The notes: generated by a model from the sequence alone, not told the origin. Positions 24,757 through 33,475 are shown, counted from the stretch's first letter. The stretch: 64,000 nucleotides of DNA from Amycolatopsis sp. cg9 (GCF_041346945.1 NZ_CP166850.1:8664501-8728500); one strand, 5' to 3'. Numbers and translations: made by a program.

Positions 24757-26068
24757 ATGATGAGTACCGTGGCCGCACAACCCGATTCACCCGTCGTCGA
24801 CGCCAAGGCCGCGCGCCGCATCACCGCGGCCGGCTGCGTCGGCATCTTCGCCGAGCTCTACGACAACGGCATCTTCGGCTTCATGGCCGCCACGCTGGCC
24901 ACGGTGTTCTTCCCGGACTCGCAGAACGCCGTGCTGCTGGTGTTCGTCGGGTACGCCATTTCGTTCTTCTTCCGGCCGCTCGGCGGCATCATCTGCGGTC
25001 AGCTCGGCGACCGCATCGGCCGGCAGCGCATGCTGGTCTTCGTCATCCTGCTGATCAGCGTGGCCACCGCGGCCATCGGCATCCTGCCCAGCTACGCCGC
25101 GATCGGCGTGGCCGCGCCGATCCTGTTGCTCCTGCTGCGGATCCTGCAGGGCTTCTCGGTCGGCGGCGAGGCCGCGGGCGCGATGACGTTCCTCGCCGAG
25201 CACGCCCCCGAGGGCAAGCGCGGGCTGTACACGAGCTTCGCCCAGATCGCGTCGTTCCTCTCGCTGCTGACCGGCACGCTGATCGCCGCGGCGATGACCA
25301 GCGGCCTCGGCGCGCAGCGGATGCACGACTTCGGCTGGCGCATCCCGTTCCTGCTGGCCGTGCCGCTGGGCATCACCGGGCTCTACATCCGGCGCCGGAT
25401 CAGCGACACCCCGCGCTTCACGAAGCTGAAGGAAGCGGGCGGGCTGTCGGCCAACCCGATCAAGGAAGCGTTCTCCACGCCGCAGCACCGGCGCGCGATG
25501 CTGCTCGCCCTGTTCATCCCGCTGATGAACGGCTCCGGCTACTACGTCCTGTTCACCTTCATGCCGACCTTCATGAGCAAGAACCTGAAGTTCGACACCG
25601 TTTCCGGGCTGCTGGTCACCGCGTCGAGCCTGGTCGCCATCTCCGTCGCCATTCCCTTCATGGGCAAGCTTTCCGACCGCGTGGGGCGCAAGAACGTCCT
25701 GCTCGGCGCCGCGGCCGCGATGATCGTCGCCGGGATCCCGTGCTACGCGCTGATCGCCACCGGCTCGGTCGGGCTCGCGGTCCTCGGCGCGTGCGTGATG
25801 GCCGTGATCTTCGCCGGCCACACCGGGGTCATCCACATCCTGCTGGTCGAGCTGTTCCCCACCCGCGTCCGCTACTCCGCCTACGGCCTGGGCTACAACG
25901 TCTCCTCCGCGCTGTTCGGCGGCACCGCTCCGCTGCTGATGACCTACCTCATCGCCGAGACACAACGTCTACGTGCCCGCGTTCTACGCCGTGCTCACCG
26001 CGCTCGGCACGCTCATCGCCGTGTCGCGGGTGCGGGACCGCGCGCACGTCCCGCTGCGCGACGCCTGA
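24757..26068 (+). pseudogene. MFS transporter (metabolite:H+ symporter type), frameshifted near the 3' end
   Basis: About 435 residues if repaired. The protein has the MHS-family look: LYDNGIFGFMAATLATVFFPD, the loop GQLGDRIGRQRML, LRILQGFSVGGEAAGAMTFLAEHAPEGKRG, and LSDRVGRKNV. Members import dicarboxylates, betaines or shikimate. After codon 401 the frame shifts near 25960 (one base extra or two missing): the next frame reads HNVYVPAFYAVLTALG, the expected last helix, and stops at 26066. As given, the frame instead continues without a stop into the SDR gene. This is either a real mutation that removes the last helix or a sequence error. The ATG pair follows GAGGAGA. Confidence 0.8.
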
Positions 26069-26103
26069 TCCCCGTCCGTCCCCGAGAGTTCTGGAGATTC
26101 CCC

Positions 26104-26850
26104 ATGCCCTTTTCCGACTACGCCACCGCGCTCGTCACCGGCGCCTCGACCGGGATCGGCGCGACGGTCGTCGAACGCCTGGCCAAACAAGGCCTGGTCG
26201 TCCACGCCGTCGCACGGGACGGCGAGCGGCTGGCCGAACTGGCCGAGCGCACCGGCTGCATCCCGCACGCGCTGGACCTCACCGACACCGCCGCGCTGAC
26301 CGAGCTGACCCGCGGCCTGGAGATCGACGTGCTGGTGAACAACGCCGGGGTGTCGCGGACCGGGAACATCCTTACCGTGGACGAATTCGGCGTCGACGAG
26401 CTCGTCGCGGTCAACGTCCGCGCGGTGCTGCACCTGGTGCGGCTGCTGATGCCCGGCATGGTCGAGCGCGACCGCGGGCACATCGTCAACATCAGCTCGA
26501 TCGCCGGCGTCTACAACTTCGGCGGCAACACCGTTTACCACGCGACGAAGGCGGCGGTGCACACCCTTTCCCGCCAGCTGCGGGTGGACGGCTTCGGCAA
26601 GCGCGTGCGCGTCACCGAGATCTGCCCGGGCCGCGTCGAGACCGAGATCTTCGGGCGGCTGATCGGCGACATGGAAGCCGCGCAGCGCGAGTTCTACGAC
26701 GGCTACGAATCCCTCAAGCCCGAGGACATCGCCGACGCCATCGAGTTCGCCGTCGACTCGCCGCGGCACGTCAACATCGGCCACATCGAGATCCTGCCGA
26801 CGTTCCAGGTGCCGGGCGGGCTGGACTTCGAGCGCCGGAGCGACGCGTGA
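26104..26850 (+). CDS. SDR oxidoreductase
   Basis: A 248-residue short-chain dehydrogenase: cofactor motif VTGASTGIGATV, NNAGVS, catalytic Ser in NISSIAGVYN and Tyr/Lys in YHATKAAVH. The C-terminal VDSPRHVNIGHIEILPT is typical of the YdfG/serine-type 3-hydroxy acid dehydrogenase branch, so a hydroxy acid or hydroxy amino acid is a reasonable substrate. It is the fifth gene of the pxp operon. Because of the upstream frameshift it lies in frame with the transporter, but its own ATG with GGAG upstream can serve as start. Its stop overlaps the next start (GTGA). Confidence 0.87.
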   Translation: MPFSDYATALVTGASTGIGATVVERLAKQGLVVHAVARDGERLAELAERTGCIPHALDLTDTAALTELTRGLEIDVLVNNAGVSRTGNILTVDEFGVDELVAVNVRAVLHLVRLLMPGMVERDRGHIVNISSIAGVYNFGGNTVYHATKAAVHTLSRQLRVDGFGKRVRVTEICPGRVETEIFGRLIGDMEAAQREFYDGYESLKPEDIADAIEFAVDSPRHVNIGHIEILPTFQVPGGLDFERRSDA

Positions 26851-28058
26851 GCCTCGCCCAGCGCGTCACGCGCATCCAGCCCTCGCCCAGCACCGCGGCC
26901 GCGCAACGGGTCCGGGAGCTGCGCACCGGCGGCGTGCGGATCGTCGACCTGACGGTCGGCGAACCGGACTTCGACACCCCCGAGCACGTGAAAACCGCGG
27001 CGGTGGCGGCGATCCGGCGCGGCGACACCAAGTACACGCCGGTCAACGGCGTCCCGGAACTGCGGCAGGCGATCGCCGCGAAGCTGGCCCGGCGGCACGG
27101 CCTGGCGATCCCCGAAGCCGACATCGCCGTCGGCGGCGGTGCGAAGCAGGTCATCTTCCTCGCGCTGATGGCCACCCTGGACCGCGGCGACGAGGTGATC
27201 GTCCCGGCACCGCACTGGGTGTCCTACCCGGACATGGTGCTGGCCAACGACGGCACGCCCGTCGTCGTCCCCTGTCCCGCCGGGCGGGGGTTCAAGCTCA
27301 CGGCCGCGGCCCTGCGCGCCGCCGTCACCCCGCGGACGCGCTGGCTGGTCCTCAACAGCCCGGGCAACCCGACCGGCGCGAGCTACACCCCCGCCGAGCT
27401 GCGGGAGCTGGCCGGCGTGCTCTCGGACCACCCGCACGTGCGGGTGCTGACCGACGAGATCTACGACGAGATCCGCTACGAACCCGGCCCGCCCACGACG
27501 CTCACCCAGGTGGCGCCGGAGCTGGCCGACCGCGTCCTGCTCACGAACGGCGTCTCGAAGACGTACGCGATGACGGGCTGGCGGATCGGCTGGGGCGCCG
27601 GCGCGCCCGACGTCGTCGCGGCGATCAACAAGCTGCAGTCCCAGATTTCGTCGTGCCCGTCGTCGATCTCCCAGGCCGCGGCCGTTGCGGCGCTGACCGG
27701 CCCGCAGGACTTCGTCGAGGAGACGGTCGCGGCCTACCGCGCCCGGCGAGACCGGACGGTGAAGCTGATCGACGAGGTCCCGCTGCTCTCGTGCACGCCA
27801 CCCGACGGCGGGTTCTACCTGTTCGCCAGCTGCGCCCGCGCCTTCGGCCATCGCACGCCGGGCGGTACGACGATCCGCACCGACGCGGACTTCGCGCGCT
27901 ACCTGCTCGAAGCGGAACAGGTGGCCGTGATCCACGGCGAGGCGTACGGATCCCCCGGCTACTTCCGCGTTTCCTTCGCCACTTCCGACGACGTGCTCGC
28001 CGAAGCGTGCACCCGCATCGCGCGCGCCTGCGCCGCCCTCACCCCGGAGCCGTCATGA
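26847..28058 (+). CDS. PLP-dependent aminotransferase, class I (aspartate aminotransferase-like)
   Basis: A 403-residue fold-type I aminotransferase of the 1A (aspartate aminotransferase) subgroup. Visible motifs: DLTVGEPDFDTPEHV, GGGAKQVIF, NSPGNPTGASYT, the Tyr in TDEIYDEI, the PLP lysine in SKTYAMTGWRIGW, and the C-terminal Arg in YFRVSFATS. It would move the amino group from an acidic amino acid, such as glutamate or a substituted glutamate released by PxpABC, to a 2-oxo acid. The GTG start overlaps the SDR stop and the stop overlaps the aldolase start, so it belongs firmly to the operon. Confidence 0.9.
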   Translation: MSLAQRVTRIQPSPSTAAAQRVRELRTGGVRIVDLTVGEPDFDTPEHVKTAAVAAIRRGDTKYTPVNGVPELRQAIAAKLARRHGLAIPEADIAVGGGAKQVIFLALMATLDRGDEVIVPAPHWVSYPDMVLANDGTPVVVPCPAGRGFKLTAAALRAAVTPRTRWLVLNSPGNPTGASYTPAELRELAGVLSDHPHVRVLTDEIYDEIRYEPGPPTTLTQVAPELADRVLLTNGVSKTYAMTGWRIGWGAGAPDVVAAINKLQSQISSCPSSISQAAAVAALTGPQDFVEETVAAYRARRDRTVKLIDEVPLLSCTPPDGGFYLFASCARAFGHRTPGGTTIRTDADFARYLLEAEQVAVIHGEAYGSPGYFRVSFATSDDVLAEACTRIARACAALTPEPS

Positions 28059-28714
28059 CCGACTTCACCCGTCCCGAGCCCGGCCTGGTCGAGGAGCTGG
28101 GCCGGTACTCGGCCGCCACGATCCACGAAGCGCAGGGCCGCCGCGGCGCGCTGACCTCCTCGATCAAGCCGGTGGACCACCGGATGTCGCTGTGCGGCCC
28201 GGCGTTCACCGTGCGCTGCGCGCCGCGCGACAACCTGATGCTGCAGGTGGCGATCTCCCGCGCCCGGCCGGGCGACGTCATCGTGGTCTCCGCCGGGGAG
28301 TACGCCGAGGCCGGCTCGTTCGGCGACGTGCTCGCCAACGCCTGCCTCGCCAAGGGGATCGCCGGCCTCGTCACCGACACCGGCGTCCGGGACACGGCCG
28401 AGCTGCGGAAGCTCGGGCTCCCGGTGTTCTCCCACAGCGTGTCGATCAAGGGCACGGTCAAGGAGACGGTGTCCCCGCCGGCCGAGCCGGTCCTGATCGG
28501 CGGCGAGCTGGTCCGCCCCGGCGACGTGGTCCGCGGCGACGCCGACGGGGTCGTCGTGGTCCGGCAGGAGGAACTCGCCGACGTGATCGAGGCGTCCCGG
28601 GCCCGCGAGGTGGCCGAAGCCGGGTACATCGCGGCGTACCGCGCCGGGAAGTCGGTGATCGAGGTCAGCGGCCTCGCCCCGGTGCTGGCCGCGAAGGGCC
28701 TGGCCGTCGACTAG
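28055..28714 (+). CDS. RraA-family aldolase (4-hydroxy-4-methyl-2-oxoglutarate / CHA aldolase-like)
   Basis: A 219-residue member of the RraA/HMG-aldolase family, class II metal-dependent enzymes that cleave 4-hydroxy-2-oxo acids to pyruvate or decarboxylate oxaloacetate. The signature SFGDVLANACLAKGIAGLVTDTGVRD holds the conserved Arg-Asp pair, and GDVVRGDADGVVVV follows. The retained Arg and Asp argue for an enzyme rather than an RNase-E inhibitor. It is last in the pxp operon, downstream of the aminotransferase, so a 2-oxo acid made there could be its substrate. Confidence 0.88.
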   Translation: MTDFTRPEPGLVEELGRYSAATIHEAQGRRGALTSSIKPVDHRMSLCGPAFTVRCAPRDNLMLQVAISRARPGDVIVVSAGEYAEAGSFGDVLANACLAKGIAGLVTDTGVRDTAELRKLGLPVFSHSVSIKGTVKETVSPPAEPVLIGGELVRPGDVVRGDADGVVVVRQEELADVIEASRAREVAEAGYIAAYRAGKSVIEVSGLAPVLAAKGLAVD

Positions 28715-28845
28715 CCGGGTGGCCACCACACGGGCGGAGGTGACCCGCCGTGTGGCGCAATCCGTCGGTTTTCGCCCGGTAACCGGCGGGACGGTGTTAA
28801 CTTCCGTCCGTCGTCCGCTGCCCGAGCGAGGTGGTTTAGTCGCCG

Positions 28846-29811
28846 TTGACACCGCACACGGACAAGTTCGCCGCCTACCTGCGCATGCTGAAGGACCGCA
28901 GCGGCCAGGGCTACGAACGGCTGGGCCGGCGGGCCGGGGTCAGCGGCTCCAGCCTGCACCGGTACTGCTCGGGCAAGAGCGTCCCCGCCGACTACCGCGT
29001 GGTCCACTCGTTCGCGAAGGTCTGCGGTGCGTCCACGGACGAACTGCGCGAGCTGCACCAGCTGTGGGCACTGGCCGACGCCGGCCGGGCCGACGACGGG
29101 CCGTCCGAGCCGGCCGAGGCCGTGGCGCGGGCGCGGCCGCGAAGACGCGGGTACGTGGCGGTGGCCATCGCGATCGCGGGCCTGCTCGCGGGCGGCCTGG
29201 CCTGGGCCACCGCCGGCGGGACCGGGCCCGGGCCGGCCGCGCAAGGCCGGTACGCGGACCGGGTGCTGTTCTCCACCGGCTGCCAGCCCCCGGTCAGCAT
29301 GGGCCAGCACGACGAGTGCGTCACCGAGGTGCAGAACCTGCTGGTCGCGGCCCAGGGGCGGCTCTCGGTCGACGGCTCGTTCGGCCCGGAGACGCTGCGC
29401 CGGGTCACCGCGTTCCAGGTGCTGGCCGGCCTGCCCGCCCGCGGCGTGGTCGACGAGGCCACCAAGAACGCGCTGTACGACCACCGGACCAGCCTGGCGG
29501 GCTGGTCGGCGGCCATGGTGGAGCAGCGGGTCCGGGCCGTGTTCACCGAGGCGCCGGACACCGCGGTCGCGATCGCCCGCTGCGCTTCGTTCCTCGACCC
29601 GCTGTGGGTGCTGCCGAACACGAACGGCAGCCGCAACTGGGGCGTCTTCCAGATCTCCGACGCCCGCCTGCTGGAGCTGGGCGGCACGCCGCGGCAGGCG
29701 TTCGACCCGGTCTGGAACATCGACGCGGCGCACCGCCTGTGGAGCGCGCGCCACGACTTCCACGACTGGCCGTCCTGTTCGGCCGCCCTCCAGAACCCGC
29801 CGCCGCACTGA
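28846..29811 (+). CDS. Membrane protein: HTH domain - TM - peptidoglycan-binding - lysozyme-like domain
   Basis: A 321-residue protein with an unusual order: an XRE-type helix-turn-helix at residues 5-75 (YERLGRRAGVSGSSLHRYCSG), a linker, one transmembrane helix at about 102-124, a PG_binding_1 domain at about 155-210 (VDGSFGPETLRRVTAFQ) and a lysozyme-like domain at about 225-321 (NWGVFQISDARL). The HTH would be inside and the wall-binding part outside. In the lysozyme-like part, the Glu expected before Ser (ARxES pattern) appears as ARCAS, so it is probably not catalytic. It starts with TTG 12 bases after GAGGTGG. It may be a membrane-anchored wall sensor. Confidence 0.78.
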   Translation: MTPHTDKFAAYLRMLKDRSGQGYERLGRRAGVSGSSLHRYCSGKSVPADYRVVHSFAKVCGASTDELRELHQLWALADAGRADDGPSEPAEAVARARPRRRGYVAVAIAIAGLLAGGLAWATAGGTGPGPAAQGRYADRVLFSTGCQPPVSMGQHDECVTEVQNLLVAAQGRLSVDGSFGPETLRRVTAFQVLAGLPARGVVDEATKNALYDHRTSLAGWSAAMVEQRVRAVFTEAPDTAVAIARCASFLDPLWVLPNTNGSRNWGVFQISDARLLELGGTPRQAFDPVWNIDAAHRLWSARHDFHDWPSCSAALQNPPPH

Positions 29812-29822
29812 GCACCGGGAGG

Positions 29823-29884
29823 GCGAAGCCCGCGCCCTCCACGAGGGGCGGCCCGGGAACGGGCCCGGAGGGCGCGGGCTTCGC
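29823..29884. terminator. Long hairpin between convergent genes
   Basis: Perfect 18-bp arms (GCGAAGCCCGCGCCCTCC at 29823-29840 and its complement at 29867-29884) flank a loop that holds a second small stem. There is no T-tract. Its place between two convergent genes suggests a bidirectional terminator. Confidence 0.7.
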
Positions 29885-29943
29885 GGCACGGGGCGGGATC
29901 GCTGACGCCGGAACCCCCAGGTTCCCGGCGGCAGCCCCGACCG

Positions 29944-30684
29944 TCAGACGGTCCCGTTCTCCCACCACCACGAGCGGCCGAGGTCGGCCCGGCTGTCCAC
30001 GTGCTGGTGGTCGGTGTTGTACGTCTCGAGACCGGAGAACCCGCTGGTCTCGGCCTTCTGGTACACGGTCTTGTTGGCCACGCCCGGCACGTTCAGGTCG
30101 GCCGCGGTGCCGTAGAGGTGCATGCTGTCGCTGGCGCCGCCGATGTCCGCGTTGTGCGCGATGCTGCGGAACCCCGAGTTCACCGTGATCGGCTTGTTCC
30201 CGAGCTTCTTGCGCACCGCCTCCAGCTTGTACATGCAGCGGCGGGCGTTCTCCTTGGCGGTGGCCGCGCTGACCTTGCCGCCGTTGAAGGTGCCGCTGAC
30301 CCGGTCGGTGAATTCGCTGAAGTCGAAGTGGACGGTGGAGCCGTCGCTCTGCTCCAGCGCGTTGAGCGCGGCCTGGGTGGCCGGGCCGGCCTGGCCGTCC
30401 ACGCCGAGGCCGTAGGCGGACTGGAACCTGCGGACCGCCGCGGCCGTGCCGGGGCCGAACTCGCCGTCGATCGAAACCCGGCTGTGGCTGGGCGCGTCGG
30501 CCGCCCAGCCCGCCACCCGGATCTGGAGTTCGGTGACGTCGGCACCCGTGGCGCCCTGCGCCAGGGTGCGCGACCAGGGGTAGGCCTGGGCGACGCCCGG
30601 TAGCAGCAGCGGGCTGACCGCCGCGGCCGCGCCGAGCACCACCGCGCCGCGCAGCACCGTGCGGCGGCTCATGGGGAGGGTCAT
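29944..30684 (-). CDS. Exported peptidoglycan-binding M15-family peptidase
   Basis: A 246-residue Tat-exported wall enzyme. Residues 6-34 form a twin-arginine signal (SRRTVLRGAVV, hydrophobic core, VAQA). A PG_binding_1 domain follows (about 40-112, IDGEFGPGTAAAVRRFQ), then an M15-type peptidase domain with SGFRSIAHN, the zinc pattern MHLYGTAADL, and the second ligand region DHQHVDS. Such enzymes cut D-Ala-D-Ala or cross-bridge peptides. Next to it are GH25 and CAP genes on the same strand, so this is a local group of wall-directed exported proteins. Confidence 0.87.
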   Translation of the reverse strand: MTLPMSRRTVLRGAVVLGAAAAVSPLLLPGVAQAYPWSRTLAQGATGADVTELQIRVAGWAADAPSHSRVSIDGEFGPGTAAAVRRFQSAYGLGVDGQAGPATQAALNALEQSDGSTVHFDFSEFTDRVSGTFNGGKVSAATAKENARRCMYKLEAVRKKLGNKPITVNSGFRSIAHNADIGGASDSMHLYGTAADLNVPGVANKTVYQKAETSGFSGLETYNTDHQHVDSRADLGRSWWWENGTV

Positions 30685-30707
30685 TCTCGTCCTTTCCTAG
30701 CGGGGAA

Positions 30708-32027
30708 TCAGCGGTTGGCGAGCTGGTCGAGATCGGCCTGGGTGCCGTTGAAGACGTCCCCGGTGGCCGGCGCAGGGATGCCGTCGGGGATGGCCGCGTC
30801 GGTGTACTGCCACATCAGCCAGGTCTTCGTCCCGGCGGGCAGGGCCGGCTGCGTGACGGACTGGCGGTAGTCGGCGAGCTGCATCGGGTACGCGGAGAGC
30901 GCCGTGGTGCCGCCCAGGCACGCGTCCAGGAACGACTTCTGGGTGTAGATGATCGGGGTCCGGCCGAACGCCGCCTGCACTTTGTCCAGCCACGCCTTGG
31001 CGTCGGCGACGGTGACGTACGGCGGGCAGCCGCCGGAGCCGTCGTCCTTCCACTCGAGGTCGAACACGGGCGGCAGGTCGCCGGCGCGCTTGCCGGTGTA
31101 CCCGGTGGCCCGCACCGCGGCGATGAACCGGTCCGCCTGCGCGCCGCCGGTGCCGGCCGCCGTACCGGTGTAGAAGTGGTACGGCCCCACGGCGAGACCG
31201 GCGTTGCGCGCGGCGGGCAGGTCCGTGGCCAGGTAGTCGTCGGTGACGTTCAGGCCGCGGGTCGCCTTGACGGTCGCGAACTCGACGCCGGACGCCTTGA
31301 CCGCGCCCCAGTTGATCGGCGCGCCGCCGGGGTGCTGGTACTTCGCGGTGTCGACGCCGTCGATCGGGTGCCCGGCGGGCTTCGGCGGCACGCAGTAGGT
31401 GTTGCGGCCGGACCAGTCGGTCACCTTCGCCCAGGTGGTGGGCCCGGCGACGCCGTCGGCGCTGGCGTTGACGCAGTGCTGGAACTGGATCACCCGGGTG
31501 CGGGTGCCGTCACCGAAGTTGCCGTCGATCGTCAGCGGCGGGTAGTGCCCCGGCTCCATGGCGAGGTTCAGCCGGCACTGGAGCTCCTTGACTTCCGTGC
31601 CGGTGGCACCGCTCTGCAAGGTGGGCCGGGCGGTGGACAGGCCGCACACCACGCTCTGCGCGGTCTCCGCCGTGCCCGGGGTGGCGCACTTGCGCGGCCG
31701 CGCCGACCACGTGTTCAGCGCGGCCCAGGTGTTCGGGCCGATCTGCCCGTCGACGCTCAGGGCGGCGCACCGCTGGAACACGCGTACCCGGGCGTCGGTC
31801 GCCGGGCCGAAGGAGCCGTCCGCGCCGATGGGCGTGTACCGGCTCGCCTTGGTCGCGAGGTTCAGTTCGCACTGGGCTTCGGCGACCGGGGCGCCGGTCG
31901 CCCCTTGCTTCAGCGTGGGCTGGGCCGTGGTGTGCCCGCACACGGCGACGGGTTCGGCCGCGACCGCGGTCGCGGCCGCGGCGGGGAACACCAGCAGCAC
32001 CGCGACGGTCAGAGCGAGTCTTTGCAT
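30708..32027 (-). CDS. Secreted GH25 lysozyme with two peptidoglycan-binding domains
   Basis: A 439-residue exported muramidase. The start is at MQRLALTVAV, which begins a signal peptide ending AAEP; the open frame extends 56 codons upstream but that part is Arg/Pro-rich and implausible. Two PG_binding_1 repeats occupy about 30-105 and 115-190 (VDGQIGPNTWAALNTW, IDGNFGDGTRTRVIQF). The C-terminal GH25 domain opens GVDTAKYQHPGGAPINW and has the catalytic DxE in PPVFDLEW, with WLMWQYTD near the end. It would cleave MurNAc-GlcNAc bonds. Confidence 0.9.
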   Translation of the reverse strand: MQRLALTVAVLLVFPAAAATAVAAEPVAVCGHTTAQPTLKQGATGAPVAEAQCELNLATKASRYTPIGADGSFGPATDARVRVFQRCAALSVDGQIGPNTWAALNTWSARPRKCATPGTAETAQSVVCGLSTARPTLQSGATGTEVKELQCRLNLAMEPGHYPPLTIDGNFGDGTRTRVIQFQHCVNASADGVAGPTTWAKVTDWSGRNTYCVPPKPAGHPIDGVDTAKYQHPGGAPINWGAVKASGVEFATVKATRGLNVTDDYLATDLPAARNAGLAVGPYHFYTGTAAGTGGAQADRFIAAVRATGYTGKRAGDLPPVFDLEWKDDGSGGCPPYVTVADAKAWLDKVQAAFGRTPIIYTQKSFLDACLGGTTALSAYPMQLADYRQSVTQPALPAGTKTWLMWQYTDAAIPDGIPAPATGDVFNGTQADLDQLANR

Positions 32028-32223
32028 GGCGAGCAGGCTGGCAGGGACCGCCCCGGCCGGTCGCCGTCCGGCGCGCGACTCGGGACGGCGGGACGGTCCC
32101 ACCCCACCGGACCAGCGGGAACGTGACCCCGCTGGGACACCGCTGGGACAGCCGGCCGGCACCTGGGGCCCGGTCGAGGGCACACGGCCCCGCACGGACC
32201 ACGAGTGCCGGGACCGTATACGG

Positions 32224-32679
32224 CTAGCCGCGCGGGGTGCCGAAGTCCTGCGTCCAGTACGCCTTCCGCGCCGAATCGACGGTGTAGCCGACCCCGAGCT
32301 CGGTCAGCCGGCAGTCGAGGATGTTCGCCTTGTGCACCGGGCTGTGCATCCACGAATCGACGACCTGCTCGGGCGTCCGCTGCCCGGCGGCGATGTTCTC
32401 GGCCCAGCGCTGCCACCGGTACCCGGCGGCGGAAATCCGCGCCGCCGGGTCCTCGCCGGCCCGCCCGGTATGGCTGAAGTACCGGTAGCGCGCCATCTCG
32501 CCGGTGTGCCCGTCGGCCGCGTCGGCGAGCAGCGGGTTGTCGGCGAGCGGCCCGCAACCGTACTTGACGCGCTGCACGTTGGTGAGCTGCAGCACCTGCG
32601 TGGGGTAGGAACCGGCGCCCGCCGCCGCGGCGGGCACCGGCGCGACCAGCGTGAGCACAACAGCGAATTCGAGAAACAT
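32224..32679 (-). CDS. Secreted CAP-domain protein (SCP/PR-1 family)
   Basis: A 151-residue exported protein. The start is fixed by GAGGAGGT upstream of MFLEF; the frame is open much further but without coding character. Residues 1-25 are a signal peptide ending in AAAAG. The CAP domain shows LQLTNVQRVKYGCGPLADNPLL, the metal-cradle residues in MARYRYFSHTG and AENIAAG, and SWMHSPVHKANILD. Bacterial CAP proteins are common on actinomycete cell surfaces; their activity is uncertain, with lipid binding and wall association both proposed. It follows the GH25 and M15 genes on the same strand. Confidence 0.87.
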   Translation of the reverse strand: MFLEFAVVLTLVAPVPAAAAGAGSYPTQVLQLTNVQRVKYGCGPLADNPLLADAADGHTGEMARYRYFSHTGRAGEDPAARISAAGYRWQRWAENIAAGQRTPEQVVDSWMHSPVHKANILDCRLTELGVGYTVDSARKAYWTQDFGTPRG

Positions 32680-33178
32680 GCCGACCTCCTCGTGGGGTGT
32701 TCTCCGTACACCCGGGGAATGGCGCGGACGGCCGGGTGGCGAAACCCGCCCGAGCGAGGGAAACCGCCGGCACGGACGGTGCGGGACGGGCCGGCGGTTC
32801 ACCGGGAATGGCGGCTCGGCCACCGGAGGAGTGGATTTCCCGGAACGGGCGGGAACGCGGTGTCGCGGCACGTGCAGGCTCACGTGCTCGCCGGGCACGC
32901 GGGCGGGACGTGGTCGCACCCCAAGACTGCTACCGAGAGTCACCAACACCCGAAGGATCCTCATGATCACCAACCGGGAAACCCAAGCAATTCTCGGAAA
33001 ATCGCTTCCTGTACCAGTCCACGCGATCACTCTGAGTATCGGGGGGTGGCTGAGCACCCATGATCATCGCGCTAGGTTTCGCGGTGTTCACCGGGGCCCG
33101 ACGACGCGTCCCCGCCCACCCTTCCGCCGGCGCGCGCCCCGTGGCGTGCGCTGGTTCGCCGTGCCGAAAGGAAGTTGC
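32680..33178. other. Intergenic region with a GC hairpin
   Basis: About 500 bases upstream of two divergent genes (CAP to the left, a small unknown gene to the right). A hairpin with 10-bp arms, AACCGCCGGC and GCCGGCGGTT, sits at 32762-32799, within the likely leader of the CAP gene. I looked for a c-di-AMP (ydaO) riboswitch, which often precedes wall-hydrolase genes, but its conserved GACAGCTAACC-like core is absent. No convincing gene is present. Confidence 0.45.
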
Positions 33179-33475
33179 TTGACCGCCACGACGTTGACAC
33201 AGGTGCTTCGCGAGACCCACACCGTCGCCGGGCCCACCCGGCTGATCGTGCGGTGGGACCGCGAAACCGGCTGGGCGCACCTGGCCATCGCCGTTCCGGG
33301 CGCCGGTCCGGCCTGCTTCGCGGGTTTCCACCGGTTCGCCGGGGGAAGCGCCGGAGCCGTCGCCGCCGAGCTCGCCGCCGCCGGTTGTGCGTCCGCTCCC
33401 CCGCTCCACCTCGACGACGCGCTGTCGGAGATCGAAGCCGTGCTGCCGGAGGTGCCCGCCGATGCGCGTGGATGA
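33179..33475 (+). CDS. Small protein of unknown function preceding the KAS III-like gene
   Basis: A 98-residue protein that I do not recognise. The TTG start has AAAGGAAG upstream; earlier in-frame starts lie in Arg/Pro-rich DNA with no ribosome site. The N-terminal third is beta-like (TRLIVRWDRETGWAHLAIAV), the middle Gly/Ala-rich, and the end acidic and helical (DDALSEIEAVLPEVPADA). Its stop is 14 bases inside the next gene, so the two are translationally coupled and probably work together. Confidence 0.62.
   Translation: MTATTLTQVLRETHTVAGPTRLIVRWDRETGWAHLAIAVPGAGPACFAGFHRFAGGSAGAVAAELAAAGCASAPPLHLDDALSEIEAVLPEVPADARG

Noticed and set aside
24019..26850. A single 943-codon protein joining pxpC DNA, the MFS transporter and the SDR
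   Set aside because: The first part is the wrong frame of pxpC, and the MFS-SDR link exists only because of a frameshift near 25960. The separate genes have their own starts and ribosome sites.
28719..30188. A 489-codon plus-strand ORF over the HTH-lysozyme gene
   Set aside because: It is a shifted-frame shadow; the correct frame shows the HTH, membrane helix and PG-binding motifs.
32680..33057. N-terminal extension of the CAP protein or a c-di-AMP riboswitch in this leader
   Set aside because: The extension lacks coding character and a signal peptide begins at the chosen start behind a perfect ribosome site. The conserved core of the ydaO riboswitch was not found; only a simple hairpin remains.
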